DNA of 64,000 nt from Bacteroidales bacterium UBA5349 (GTDB lineage Bacteria; Bacteroidota; Bacteroidia; Bacteroidales; Tenuifilaceae), in NCBI GenBank assembly GCA_002410065.1, contig DHQB01000002.1:49293-113292 (forward strand), in the 5' to 3' direction. The first letter of the stretch is position 1; the number at the start of each line of letters is the position of its first letter. This document shows positions 8,218 through 17,292 of the stretch, piece after piece. The position numbers and the translations under genes are program-made. The notes under the pieces were generated by a model. That model worked only from the letters and a program-made list of their open reading frames with translations, had not been told where the DNA came from and did not search any database.

Positions 8218-11200
8218 TGTGGAGAATGTTTGGTTGTTTACTAGAAATATAGCTATAGATTGCGGGAATTACATAGAGCGTTAAGCCCAACGAAAAAAGT
8301 AACCCCCCAATAATGGTTATACCCATTGGGATTCGGCTTGTTGAAGCTGTACCAAAGGCAATAGCTATTGGAAGTGCTCCAAAAATTGTGGCAAGACTTG
8401 TCATCAGAATAGGACGTAGCCTTTGACCCGCGGCCTCAATTACGGCTTTAGTTTTATCGTATCCCTTAAGTTTTTTCTGATTGGCAAACTCTACTATCAA
8501 AATACCGTTTTTGGTTACAATCCCTATTAGCACAATAATACCAATTTGACTGAAGATATTCATTGTTTGCCCCATGATGTATAACGAGAGAATTGCGCCC
8601 GCTAAAGCAAGAGGTACGGTAAACATGATGATAAGTGGATCTCTAAAACTCTCGAATTGTGCTGCAAGCACAAGATATACTATAATAAGTGCAAAAGCGA
8701 ATGCAAAGTACAAACTACCCGAACTCTCCTCAAACTGTTCCGAAATACCGGTTAGTGTAGTAGCAAAATCTTCGTCAAGAGTCTCCTCCGATATCTCGCG
8801 CATTGCCTCAATACCTTGCCCTAAAGTAACACCTGTTGCAGGTGAAGCCCTAAATGTGGCCGACACATACCTATTATATCTATAACGTTGCGGGGATGTA
8901 CTCTCCTCAGTAATAGTGATAAGATTTCCCAACTCAACCAAGTTACCCTTATCATTACGCACCTGAATACTGGTAATATCCGATGGATCATCACGATACT
9001 GGCGCTCGGCCTGCCCAATTACTTGATATTGCTTTCCGTTAAAGATAAAAAAGCCATAGCGCTGGCCTGAAAAATATAGCTGTAAAGCTTCCGCTATGTC
9101 TCTAGCCGTAACGCCCGATGTTCTGGCTTTTTCGCGATCAATCGCAACATGTAACTCGGGCTTATTAAACTTTAAATTTACATCAACCACCTGAAAACGT
9201 GGATCATCCTGTGCTCTGCGTAAGAATATTGGAACAACCTCTTTAAGCTGATCAAAGGTTGGTGCCTGAACTACAAACTGCACGGGCAATCCACCACCGC
9301 GGCCAGCCCTAATGGTCTGATCTTGTGTAACGAAAGAACGAGCAAGGGTTTGAGTATTAAGGAATGCCTGAATTTCGTCGGCTAGCTGTTGTTGCGATTT
9401 CTCCCTTTCATTAGGCTCTGTAAGAATCATATTAACAAAGCCCGAACCCCTTGAGGCTACAGCAATTATTCCTTTGCGCTCGGGCATGGTATCAATAAAA
9501 CTAACAATGTTACTAACGTACTCATCCATCATCTCAAACGAGGTGCCCTCTGGAGCAGTGGACGATATTCTTAGTCGACCCTTATCTTCCATGGGGGCAA
9601 GTTCAGAGGGTATCAAACTTCCCAACCCAAGAATTATAGCCAATGACCCAATCATAACAGGGATAGTAATCCATCTTTTGGCAACAAATGCTGTGAGTGA
9701 ACGCTCATAACCGCTGGAAAGCCGATCGAAAAAGCCTCCAACAGCAGCAGCAAATCGCCCCTCCTTCTTTGGTGCGCCAAGAATACGAACGCTCATCATT
9801 GGGGTAAGGGTTAGCGCAACAAACGTTGAAATGATTACTGCTCCCGAGAGCACTATTCCAAACTCTCTGAACAGCCTACCCGTTATACCCTGTAAAAAAA
9901 CTATGGGCAAGAAGACGGACACCAATGTTATTGTGGTGGATATAATTGCAAAGAATATCTCTTTGGTTCCTGTATATCCAGCTTTAAAGGGATCCATCCC
10001 CTTCTCAACCTTTGAGTAGATATTCTCAACCATAACAATGGCATCGTCAACCACAAGGCCTGTAGCAAGTACAATCCCCAAAAGGGATAAAACGTTTATT
10101 GAGAAGTCCATAATGTACATCACAAAAAACGACCCTATGAGAGAGATTGGGATTGTAAGCATTGGGATAAGCGTAATACGCCACCTTCGGAGAAAGACGA
10201 AAATTACAATAACCACAAGGATAAAGGCGATTAGTATGGTATCCCGAACCTCTTTAACTGCATTCCGTATAGAGGTGGTTATATCCATTGCTATGTTAAT
10301 GGAAATATCATCAGGCATTTCGCGTTTCATTTGCTCAAGCCTTTGGTAAACATTATCGGCAATTTCGATATAATTAACACCGGGCTGAGAAGTAAGTGCC
10401 ACTCCAATTTGAGGAGTTCCAAAATTTCCTCGTAGCAGTGAACGCTCGTTCTCCGCTGCAATTTCGGCCCTTCCTACGTCCTTCAACTTTACGGGAACAC
10501 CCTCAACCTCCTTAATAATCAAATTATTGAAATCGTCCTCAGTTTCAAGTCTCCCTAAAGTTCGTATTGATAATTCAGTATAATAACCTTCTATAGTACC
10601 CGTGGGTAGTTCAATATTTTCGCGCGAAAGTGCTAGTCGAATATCCGAAGGGGTAAGTTTGTAACCTGCTAATTTATTGGGGTCGAGACGCAATCGCATT
10701 GCATATCGTTTTTCACCCCAAATAGTTACTTCGCTAATACCCGAAACTGTTTGAAGCCTCTCCTTAATAACATTAATCCCAAAGTTTGATAAATCTAGTA
10801 GGTCTCTTTTATCACTTTGTACAGTTAATACAATAATGGTTTCAGCATCAGCATCAGCCTTGCTAACAACAGGTGCGTCAATATCGGGCGGAAGCCTTCT
10901 GACGGCTCGCGATACTTTATCCCTTACATCATTGGCAGCAGCCTCCATATCAACTCCCAATTGAAACTCAACCGATATTGAACTATTGCCGTCGGAACTG
11001 CTTGATGTAATTGATTTGATACCCGAAATACCATTAATTGCCGCCTCGAGGGGCTCTGTTATTTGTGCCTCAATTACGTCGGCATTAGCACCAACATAAG
11101 ATGTGCTAACTGAAACAATAGGCGGATCGACACTGGGGTATTCCCTAACCCCCAAATAGGTGTAGCCAACCATCCCAAAAAGCAAGATAACGATTGAAAA

Positions 11201-11248
11201 CACGATGGTAAGTACTGGCCTGTTTATGCTAACTGTTGATAAATTCAT
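8204..11248 (-). CDS. RND efflux transporter, HAE1-like inner-membrane pump
   Basis: 1014 residues, typical of AcrB-type pumps (about 1000-1050). The duplicated architecture has TM1, a large periplasmic loop, TM2-7, a second loop and TM8-12. The proton-relay residues are present: the Asp-Asp pair in GLVVDDAIVMVEN (about residues 400-412) and the Lys in TKNGILIVEF (about 927-936). The L-x-P-x-x-x-P stretch of loop 1 and the F-R-E-F-G motif are also intact. It uses proton motive force to export drugs or other amphiphiles. It lies between its adaptor (55-base gap) and TolC (14-base overlap). The substrate cannot be read from the sequence; the acidic pair and the absence of CusA-type Met residues favour organic compounds over metals. 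Confidence 0.95.
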   Translation of the reverse strand: MNLSTVSINRPVLTIVFSIVILLFGMVGYTYLGVREYPSVDPPIVSVSTSYVGANADVIEAQITEPLEAAINGISGIKSITSSSSDGNSSISVEFQLGVDMEAAANDVRDKVSRAVRRLPPDIDAPVVSKADADAETIIVLTVQSDKRDLLDLSNFGINVIKERLQTVSGISEVTIWGEKRYAMRLRLDPNKLAGYKLTPSDIRLALSRENIELPTGTIEGYYTELSIRTLGRLETEDDFNNLIIKEVEGVPVKLKDVGRAEIAAENERSLLRGNFGTPQIGVALTSQPGVNYIEIADNVYQRLEQMKREMPDDISINIAMDITTSIRNAVKEVRDTILIAFILVVIVIFVFLRRWRITLIPMLTIPISLIGSFFVMYIMDFSINVLSLLGIVLATGLVVDDAIVMVENIYSKVEKGMDPFKAGYTGTKEIFFAIISTTITLVSVFLPIVFLQGITGRLFREFGIVLSGAVIISTFVALTLTPMMSVRILGAPKKEGRFAAAVGGFFDRLSSGYERSLTAFVAKRWITIPVMIGSLAIILGLGSLIPSELAPMEDKGRLRISSTAPEGTSFEMMDEYVSNIVSFIDTMPERKGIIAVASRGSGFVNMILTEPNEREKSQQQLADEIQAFLNTQTLARSFVTQDQTIRAGRGGGLPVQFVVQAPTFDQLKEVVPIFLRRAQDDPRFQVVDVNLKFNKPELHVAIDREKARTSGVTARDIAEALQLYFSGQRYGFFIFNGKQYQVIGQAERQYRDDPSDITSIQVRNDKGNLVELGNLITITEESTSPQRYRYNRYVSATFRASPATGVTLGQGIEAMREISEETLDEDFATTLTGISEQFEESSGSLYFAFAFALIIVYLVLAAQFESFRDPLIIMFTVPLALAGAILSLYIMGQTMNIFSQIGIIVLIGIVTKNGILIVEFANQKKLKGYDKTKAVIEAAGQRLRPILMTSLATIFGALPIAIAFGTASTSRIPMGITIIGGLLFSLGLTLYVIPAIYSYISSKQPNILHNEEE

Positions 11249-11303
11249 CTACTATAAGTTGAGTGTTTAAGAATGTAAAGGCAATGGATTCGGGCTTGTA
11301 GGT

Positions 11304-12353
11304 TTACCAACTTTCAACAATTCTAGTTGAAACGGGTGTTCCCTCTCTTACCTGTAGCAGTCCAGATAGAAGTATAGTATCGCCAGGACTTATGCCCGAT
11401 ACAATCTCCACCGCAGTTGAAGTGCGTAATCCTGTTTCGACCGTAACAAAGGTTGCCTTACCGTTGCGTGCTAGCACAACATTCTGTCCACCTAAAACTG
11501 GAACGAGTGCGTTTGGTGAAATCAGCAAAGTTTTAGGATTATCACTAAGGTTAAACGATACTCTTGCAAATGATCCTGGAATTATATCACCCTTTGCATT
11601 TGAGCATAGTGCACGAACCTTAAGTGCACGTGTTTGCAGATCGATAACCGACTCGGTTGCATATATTTTTGCGTTGTATTCCGTTGGGTAATTGCCTAAT
11701 GTAAAAGTAACCTCTTTACCCTCCTTTACGCCATAGGCATAGCGCTCGGGTACCGAAAACTCAAGCCTTAAAGGATTAATCTGTATAAGTGTTGCCAGAA
11801 CAGTATTTGCACCTATAAAACTACCAGGACTCACATTGCGTAAACCAATGCGACCATCAAATGGAGCACGAATCTCGGCTTTTTGTATTTGCGCTTCAGA
11901 TAGTTTAATATCGGCCTTAATGCCGTCAACTTTATTTAAGGCAACATCCAAATCTTGCTGGCTTAGGGCATTAATCTCCTTTAGCCTTTGCTTACGCAAT
12001 AGGTCTTCCTCAACTAGCTGTAAATCCGATTTTAGTTTCTCAAGCTTAGCCCTAATTTCACTATCGTTAACGCGAGCAAGCAATTGACCTTTGTTAACAG
12101 CACGTCCCTCAACCAGATGGAATTCAACCAGTTTCCCTGTTGTTTCAGCCCTTAGCTCAACCTCCTCGCCGGGTAAAAGGGTCCCCGACAAAGATAGCCC
12201 TTGTGTTAAAGGCTGAAGGGTAACTACATAGGCATCAACCGCCAAACCAGCACGTGAGCGTTGGTTAGTGGTTCCACTCTTCTCTTTATCTCCACATGCA
12301 GATAAAAGCAATACAAACAAAGTTGTTGCAAGAAGTAAGTTTTGCTTTGTCAT
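11304..12353 (-). CDS. RND periplasmic adaptor (membrane fusion lipoprotein)
   Basis: 349 residues. Lipoprotein signal peptide with lipobox L-L-S-A-C at about residues 16-20. The order beta-barrel, lipoyl, short alpha-helical hairpin, then the returning lipoyl half (A-P-F-D-G-R-I-G-L-R-N-V-S-P-G) is that of the HlyD/AcrA family. The hairpin is short (about residues 102-155), as is common in Bacteroidota. It is the first gene of the operon adaptor-pump-TolC. The 139 bases upstream hold its promoter, but no exact TAnnTTTG box is found there. Confidence 0.94.
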   Translation of the reverse strand: MTKQNLLLATTLFVLLLSACGDKEKSGTTNQRSRAGLAVDAYVVTLQPLTQGLSLSGTLLPGEEVELRAETTGKLVEFHLVEGRAVNKGQLLARVNDSEIRAKLEKLKSDLQLVEEDLLRKQRLKEINALSQQDLDVALNKVDGIKADIKLSEAQIQKAEIRAPFDGRIGLRNVSPGSFIGANTVLATLIQINPLRLEFSVPERYAYGVKEGKEVTFTLGNYPTEYNAKIYATESVIDLQTRALKVRALCSNAKGDIIPGSFARVSFNLSDNPKTLLISPNALVPVLGGQNVVLARNGKATFVTVETGLRTSTAVEIVSGISPGDTILLSGLLQVREGTPVSTRIVESW

Positions 12354-12493
12354 TTAAGTATTTAATAATGTTAATATTTTATTATGCTAGTATAAGACAA
12401 CGATACACTGAAAAGGTTTATAGCTTTTAACTCTTTTTGAATAGCGAATAAGATCTATATTCAATTACTGAAGTGGAATATAGGATGTAAGGG

Positions 12494-13747
12494 TTACTTT
12501 TTACGTCTCCAAAACAAAAAGCCTTTCCGAAGAAAAAGACCATAAACTGCACGCACAGTTGCCGACCGTTCAATCAAAGGGATAAGAACACTTGTAAAAA
12601 TGATGCTAATTAGAATTACGGCGTACGTAATATCGCGAATAAACTCACCCCCCTCAATGCCTTGCTGCAATGGCAACGAAGCTAAAACTGCTGCGGCAAG
12701 TCCCTTGGGAACCATTATGCTTATCATGGTTAAATCGGAGGTGGCAAAAGGGCTACGTAACGAAAACTTCACAATAGGTACCCTAGAAATAAAGAGAATG
12801 ATTGTGACCAAAAGTCCTAAAACTAAGGCCCATAGATTCTGAAGTTGAATTGAAAGCCCGATGTAAATGAAGAAGAAGGTTTTAAGAAGAAAGACTATCT
12901 CGGAGAAAAAAACTTTTTCGGTTTCGTTTAAGTTTATGGGCTCAGCAGTAATAAACTTTTTTAACAAACTAACATTGAAAACCTCAAGGTTTGCAAGTGT
13001 TATTCCAAAAGCCAAAGCAGATATTGCACCACTGTAACCGAACATTTCGGCAATACCAAAAATTATAAATACAAAGGCTGGGGTTGTAAAAATGGTGTTC
13101 CGTATTGTTCTAACCCGGGTTAGGAGTACTGACCAAACCAGAGCGCCTAGCCATCCCATTAGCGCTGCAAGCGTAAACGATGATATTATTTTTCCAACAA
13201 TTAGCCCAATTTTAACCTCTTCAACCTGAAATGTTTCTAGCAGGGCCAGCGCAAATATTATGCAAAGCACATCACTTATGGCCGACTCTAGTACTAGTAT
13301 GGTTCTTGAATCCTCATTCATTCTCAACTGCTGAACCATGGGGATCACCACCGCCGAAGATGTGCCACCAAGAATAGTTCCGAGCATAAACCCGGCTACA
13401 GGGTGCAATCCGAAAAGAAGCCATGAGATTAGCCCAACAATAATAGTAGTAACAAAAAAGTTGGTTGCTGTAAGGGCCGAGGTTCCTTTAATGGCATTTT
13501 TCAACGTTTCAAAACGCAATGCTAAGCCCCCCTCAAATAGGATAATTACGAGTGTAATGGTGGTAAACATGGGGCCTGCAACCCCAAAATCCTCAGGAGT
13601 GATTAAACCAAAAATTGGACCTAAAAGCAAACCTACTATCATAAGTAGTAACACATCAGGAATTCGCTTACGCTCAAATATTCCTGTAAAAAGGTGCGAT
13701 ATAAATACAATAAGCCCTACAAAAACTATTATGCCTGCATTTTCCAT
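12494..13747 (-). CDS. Cation:proton antiporter (CPA family)
   Basis: 417 residues with about 12 hydrophobic segments. Conserved Na/H exchanger blocks are visible: IILFEGGLALR (about 69-79), F-M-L-G-T-I-L-G-G-T-S-S-A-V-V-I-P (about 121-136), and E-S-A-I-S-D-V-L (about 153-160). The last contains the acidic-residue pair expected in the ion-binding helix, with E and D separated by three residues rather than an ND or DD pair. It exchanges Na+ or K+ for protons across the inner membrane. It begins 6 bases after the EEP gene, so the two form an operon, although their functions are not obviously related. Confidence 0.9.
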   Translation of the reverse strand: MENAGIIVFVGLIVFISHLFTGIFERKRIPDVLLLMIVGLLLGPIFGLITPEDFGVAGPMFTTITLVIILFEGGLALRFETLKNAIKGTSALTATNFFVTTIIVGLISWLLFGLHPVAGFMLGTILGGTSSAVVIPMVQQLRMNEDSRTILVLESAISDVLCIIFALALLETFQVEEVKIGLIVGKIISSFTLAALMGWLGALVWSVLLTRVRTIRNTIFTTPAFVFIIFGIAEMFGYSGAISALAFGITLANLEVFNVSLLKKFITAEPINLNETEKVFFSEIVFLLKTFFFIYIGLSIQLQNLWALVLGLLVTIILFISRVPIVKFSLRSPFATSDLTMISIMVPKGLAAAVLASLPLQQGIEGGEFIRDITYAVILISIIFTSVLIPLIERSATVRAVYGLFLRKGFLFWRRKK

Positions 13748-13753
13748 TTGTAA

Positions 13754-14806
13754 CTATCTATTAGGAATAAGATCGATGTATATTGGAAGGTGATCGCTAA
13801 AACCACCATGGTACCTAAATCCTATATAGGTTCGGAATGGGATTACACCAACAAACCGTTCATCCTTCTCAAGCAAAAAATCTGCACTGAATATTTTACC
13901 TCCGTCGGGTGTTGTATAAACTCCATGCTTAGCATTGAGCAACCCTTTTGTAACAATCATCATATCGATAACTTCCCATGCCCCTTGATACTTTAGTGTT
14001 CCTTCACCCTTAGCCACATATGGTAAGTGCAAATTATATAATCCATCAGCTGTAAAAGGTTTTTCTGGAAGCGAAGCACCCAAGCCTTCAATGAGGGGCC
14101 GACTATCGGGGGTATCGTTAAAATCGCCCATGATGATTATGCGGGCATCGGGGTGAAACAACTTTATGGAATCGACCTTTTGCCTTACCAACTTTCCTGC
14201 TGCAATTCGGCCCGGTTCGCTAACCAATGCTCCGCCATACTTTGATGGCCAGTGATTTACAAAAACATGAAGTGTATCGAGACCGCCGATAATACCACGT
14301 GCATAGAGTATATCGCGCGTTGCGCGATCGGGGTTATCGGGAAATGAAACCCTAAAGAAATGCTCCTCCTCAACGGTAAACTGATCGGGTCGGTAAATTA
14401 ATGCAACATCTATGCCCCTAGCATCTGGTGATTCGCGATGTACAATTTGATAGTCAAATTTAGAAAGTGGAGTATGCTTTGTTATCCTCTCAATCACAAA
14501 CCTATTCTCAATTTCGCAAAAGCCGACCATTGTGGGTGGTTCCCACTCGCCAACGGCAGTAATAACCTTATATATATTGTTAACCTTATCGGTCATCTTG
14601 CGCCAAGTCCAATAGCGCGAGCCTTCAGCAGTAAATTCATCATCATTCTTGAGGCTATCATTAAACGGATCGAACAAATTCTCTACGTTATAGAACATTA
14701 ATCTATACCTGTCCTGTGCAAGTAATCCGTCAGAAAGTAGATTTAATGATATTAAAAGGATGGTAAAGGGAATTACCATACGATTAGAGGCTTTTAATAA
14801 ATTCAT
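13754..14806 (-). CDS. Secreted endonuclease/exonuclease/phosphatase family protein
   Basis: 350 residues with a signal peptide (about 1-30, ending LLAQD). The EEP fold is recognised by F-Y-N-V-E-N-L-F (Asn/Glu site), F-C-E-I-E-N (metal-binding Glu), V-N-H-W-P-S-K, M-G-D-F-N-D-T-P (Asp/Asn pair) and the final S-D-H-L-P-I-Y catalytic Asp-His. All catalytic residues are present, so it should be an active Mg-dependent phosphodiesterase in the periplasm or outside. Substrate could be extracellular DNA or a phospholipid head group. Operon with the antiporter. Confidence 0.91.
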   Translation of the reverse strand: MNLLKASNRMVIPFTILLISLNLLSDGLLAQDRYRLMFYNVENLFDPFNDSLKNDDEFTAEGSRYWTWRKMTDKVNNIYKVITAVGEWEPPTMVGFCEIENRFVIERITKHTPLSKFDYQIVHRESPDARGIDVALIYRPDQFTVEEEHFFRVSFPDNPDRATRDILYARGIIGGLDTLHVFVNHWPSKYGGALVSEPGRIAAGKLVRQKVDSIKLFHPDARIIIMGDFNDTPDSRPLIEGLGASLPEKPFTADGLYNLHLPYVAKGEGTLKYQGAWEVIDMMIVTKGLLNAKHGVYTTPDGGKIFSADFLLEKDERFVGVIPFRTYIGFRYHGGFSDHLPIYIDLIPNR

Positions 14807-14893
14807 TATGAATAGTATTAATTAGTGGTATAGGGCACAAACAAATCTTATTTGCACACGTCAAATATATTAAGAATTTTGTGATTGACCAGC

Positions 14894-16324
14894 TTACTCC
14901 TCTTCCTCTACCCACTCGTATGCACCCATATCCGGGCCACTATCGGAAATGCGACTAACATTATTCAAATCAAAGGGGTACATCAACGCAAATTCCATTA
15001 AGCCAGCATCAATGGCAGGACTTTTTGATTCGAGTTTAAATTTCTGTTTGTAAGGATCGATAAATAGAGGGTTATCATTAAAAACATTTACGAAGCTTAT
15101 ATTTTCAGGTATATTTTCAAGCCGTATCAAAGAGTTTTCGAAATGATAAATAAACGGTGCGTTAATCTGCTGGCCAGGGTATGAATCGACCAACTCAACT
15201 TCGTTAGATCTAGAGCCATAAATTATAGAATTAGTAAATGAAGCCTTTTCCAACCCATATTCTGCTATTTCAATATCTCCTGATTCTGTTTGGTATAGAT
15301 AATAATTTGCAAGTAAAACTGCGGGCCCAGTTCTGCTAACGTATTGCCCCCAATAGTTTGCAATTGTACAATGAGAAAAACTATAGCTTCCGCCAGCCAA
15401 TGATAAGCATATCTCTTTAGCGTTGGAAAAAAGGCAATTACCCGACTCAATGCTTGCTCCTCGGGCATCAATTGCCACATAACTCATGTTTTTTATTACT
15501 GAGTTATCTATGGTAAGTGTCTGAAATTCAGTATTAGCGTAGGGATATATATTGATGCCCGCAATAGCATTTGCAATAACAGCCCAATTAATTGTATTAC
15601 TATGACTAGATGGTGTGAGCCAAATCCCCCCCCATTGTCCAGGCTTATCTCTGTAAAAGGCTTCCAACCTGTCACCTTCAAAAATCACGGGATTTTCAGG
15701 ATGACCATTTACCGTAATTTTACCATCAACATAGAGCCATGCCTGATTATGAAAATGCAATCTTGCACCCGGTTCAATAGTTAACTCAACGCCAGGGTAT
15801 ACCCATAAATAATTATAAATCAGGTATGGCTTATCTGCAGTAAAGGTGGTTGATGCAAATAGGGTATCTGTATTAAAAAGATGCACATCCTGACCCCAGC
15901 TTATGAGTTTCACATCCTGAATATTGCCATTGGTCTCAAATACTATGGAATCTGCAATTAGTAAGGGAGCATCATCATTGGTTGGGTCAACCGTAACCTC
16001 AACAAACACAAACAGGCTATCCTTACCCCTTAGCAAAATATCACGAGCAAGGGGTGTTGACTGGCCATCAACATTTATGCGATATGCCGAAGAATTTCCG
16101 CCCACAAGTTTTACCGATGAAATATTGATATCGCTGCCATTGCGATTAAAAACCTTAAAGCTCCGTGTTGCCGAGCCAATAGTTGTAAATACCGTATCGA
16201 AAAGCACCGTATCGGTGCTAAAGGATAGTTTAAAGGATGGATTAGTTGAGATTGGATCCTTTTGGCACGAGGCAAGCCAAACACCAGCAATCACAATAAA
16301 TATAGGGATTAATGCTCTTTTCAT
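14894..16324 (-). CDS. Surface lipoprotein with right-handed beta-helix
   Basis: 476 residues. Lipobox W-L-A-S-C at about residues 16-20. The N-terminal part (about 30-150) is a beta-sandwich; the middle (about 170-350) is a ladder of short repeats of the pectate-lyase/parallel beta-helix type (for example W-G-G-I-W-L, N-S-V-I-K-N, A-S-F-T-N-S-I-I-Y-G). The C-terminus ends in the usual S-P-A-I-D-A-G and D-M-G-A-Y-E-W motifs of choice-of-anchor Q beta-helix proteins. No catalytic triad was recognised. Probably a carbohydrate-binding or structural surface protein. Confidence 0.83.
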   Translation of the reverse strand: MKRALIPIFIVIAGVWLASCQKDPISTNPSFKLSFSTDTVLFDTVFTTIGSATRSFKVFNRNGSDINISSVKLVGGNSSAYRINVDGQSTPLARDILLRGKDSLFVFVEVTVDPTNDDAPLLIADSIVFETNGNIQDVKLISWGQDVHLFNTDTLFASTTFTADKPYLIYNYLWVYPGVELTIEPGARLHFHNQAWLYVDGKITVNGHPENPVIFEGDRLEAFYRDKPGQWGGIWLTPSSHSNTINWAVIANAIAGINIYPYANTEFQTLTIDNSVIKNMSYVAIDARGASIESGNCLFSNAKEICLSLAGGSYSFSHCTIANYWGQYVSRTGPAVLLANYYLYQTESGDIEIAEYGLEKASFTNSIIYGSRSNEVELVDSYPGQQINAPFIYHFENSLIRLENIPENISFVNVFNDNPLFIDPYKQKFKLESKSPAIDAGLMEFALMYPFDLNNVSRISDSGPDMGAYEWVEEEE

Positions 16325-16527
16325 TAATACTTTTTATTACCAAAATTCGATGAAAATAATCTATGCTAATAACCAACAAAGTTAAGAATTATTGCATGCT
16401 CCCTTTGCCAAATACCAGAATATATGGAAACAACACTAAATAATATAACTCTCAATTAGCTGATTGGCCTTCAACTTAATTCATCACAACTAAATGCAGT
16501 AAGCTGAAATTACAGTTTTTTAACAAT

Positions 16528-16555
16528 GAAAACTTTTAAAGTGATGAAAGTTTTC
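16528..16555. promoter_or_regulatory. Candidate TetR operator (perfect 9-bp inverted repeat)
   Basis: GAAAACTTT (16528-16536) and AAAGTTTTC (16547-16555) form a perfect inverted repeat with a 10-base spacer. It ends one base before the -7 box of the TetR gene and covers its -33 region, the expected place for an autorepressor to block RNA polymerase. Confidence 0.65.
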
Positions 16556-16563
16556 TACCTTTG
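16556..16563 (+). promoter_or_regulatory. -7 box of the TetR/RND operon
   Basis: TACCTTTG matches TAnnTTTG exactly. Transcription would begin near 16570, after the first in-frame ATG at 16526. That ATG is therefore not the translation start, and METREKIL at 16592 is. Confidence 0.7.
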
Positions 16564-16591
16564 CAAGTTTATTTATAGAGATTATATCGTA

Positions 16592-17209
16592 ATGGAAACA
16601 AGAGAAAAAATATTAAAAGGGGCAGGAAATCTTTTTATTAAAGAAGGGATTAGGGTAATAACCATGGACTCGATTGCACAATCGCTTGGTATTTCGAAGA
16701 GAACTATTTACGAAAACTTTAAGGATAAAGAAGACCTAATACACAACTTTTTAACAAAAGACGTTAGTGCACATAAGAATGAACTAATTAAGATTGTAAA
16801 TAGCTCCGATAATGTTATTGAGTCTCTTTTCCAATTCGGTAAATACAATCGTGATGCCATTGCTAAAGTTAACCCTGTTTTTTTCGAAGATTTAAAGAAA
16901 TACTACTCAGAAATGTTTGAGTCGATTAAAAGGAATGAAAAAATTGGTAATGGAGAAATATCCTACCTAATTCTTAAGCGAGGAGTAAACGAAGGCACCT
17001 TTGTAAAGTCTATTGATATTGACATAGTAAATACTTTCATTCATATTACCATGAACCATTTTTTTAAAACCGACAATCAGGATTGTATTTCTCACTCAAA
17101 GGTATGGGATTCTATTTTTTTCCCATACCTAAAGGGTATATGCACCGAAAAAGGTCTTGAGCATTTAGATGCTTTTTCAAACAAGAACAAAAACTTTGTA
17201 GATGTTTAG
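16592..17209 (+). CDS. TetR/AcrR-family regulator of the second RND operon
   Basis: 205 residues from the chosen ATG. The N-terminal HTH (about residues 1-50) reads METREKILKGAGNLF then MDSIAQSLGISKRTIYENF, the classic TetR DNA-binding helix pair. The C-terminal ligand domain is of the short type common in Bacteroidota. The reading frame extends 22 codons upstream to 16526, but that segment contains the -7 box and operator palindrome, so it is promoter DNA. TetR regulators next to RND pumps usually repress them until a pump substrate binds. The palindrome at 16528-16555 is the likely operator. Confidence 0.93.
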   Translation: METREKILKGAGNLFIKEGIRVITMDSIAQSLGISKRTIYENFKDKEDLIHNFLTKDVSAHKNELIKIVNSSDNVIESLFQFGKYNRDAIAKVNPVFFEDLKKYYSEMFESIKRNEKIGNGEISYLILKRGVNEGTFVKSIDIDIVNTFIHITMNHFFKTDNQDCISHSKVWDSIFFPYLKGICTEKGLEHLDAFSNKNKNFVDV

Positions 17210-17292
17210 AGTTTTCTTTAAACATAATCACAACATCGGAGGTTTATTTGAATTGCAAAAACATTGTTTTAGATGAAAATAACTTACAACAC

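Noticed and set aside
16526..16591. N-terminal extension of the TetR gene
   Set aside because: It contains the -7 box and operator palindrome; transcription starts downstream of this ATG.
17248..17292. TTG start of the second TolC preceded by GGAGG
   Set aside because: Tempting because of the good Shine-Dalgarno match, but it places a charged stretch before the signal peptide; kept as an alternative only.
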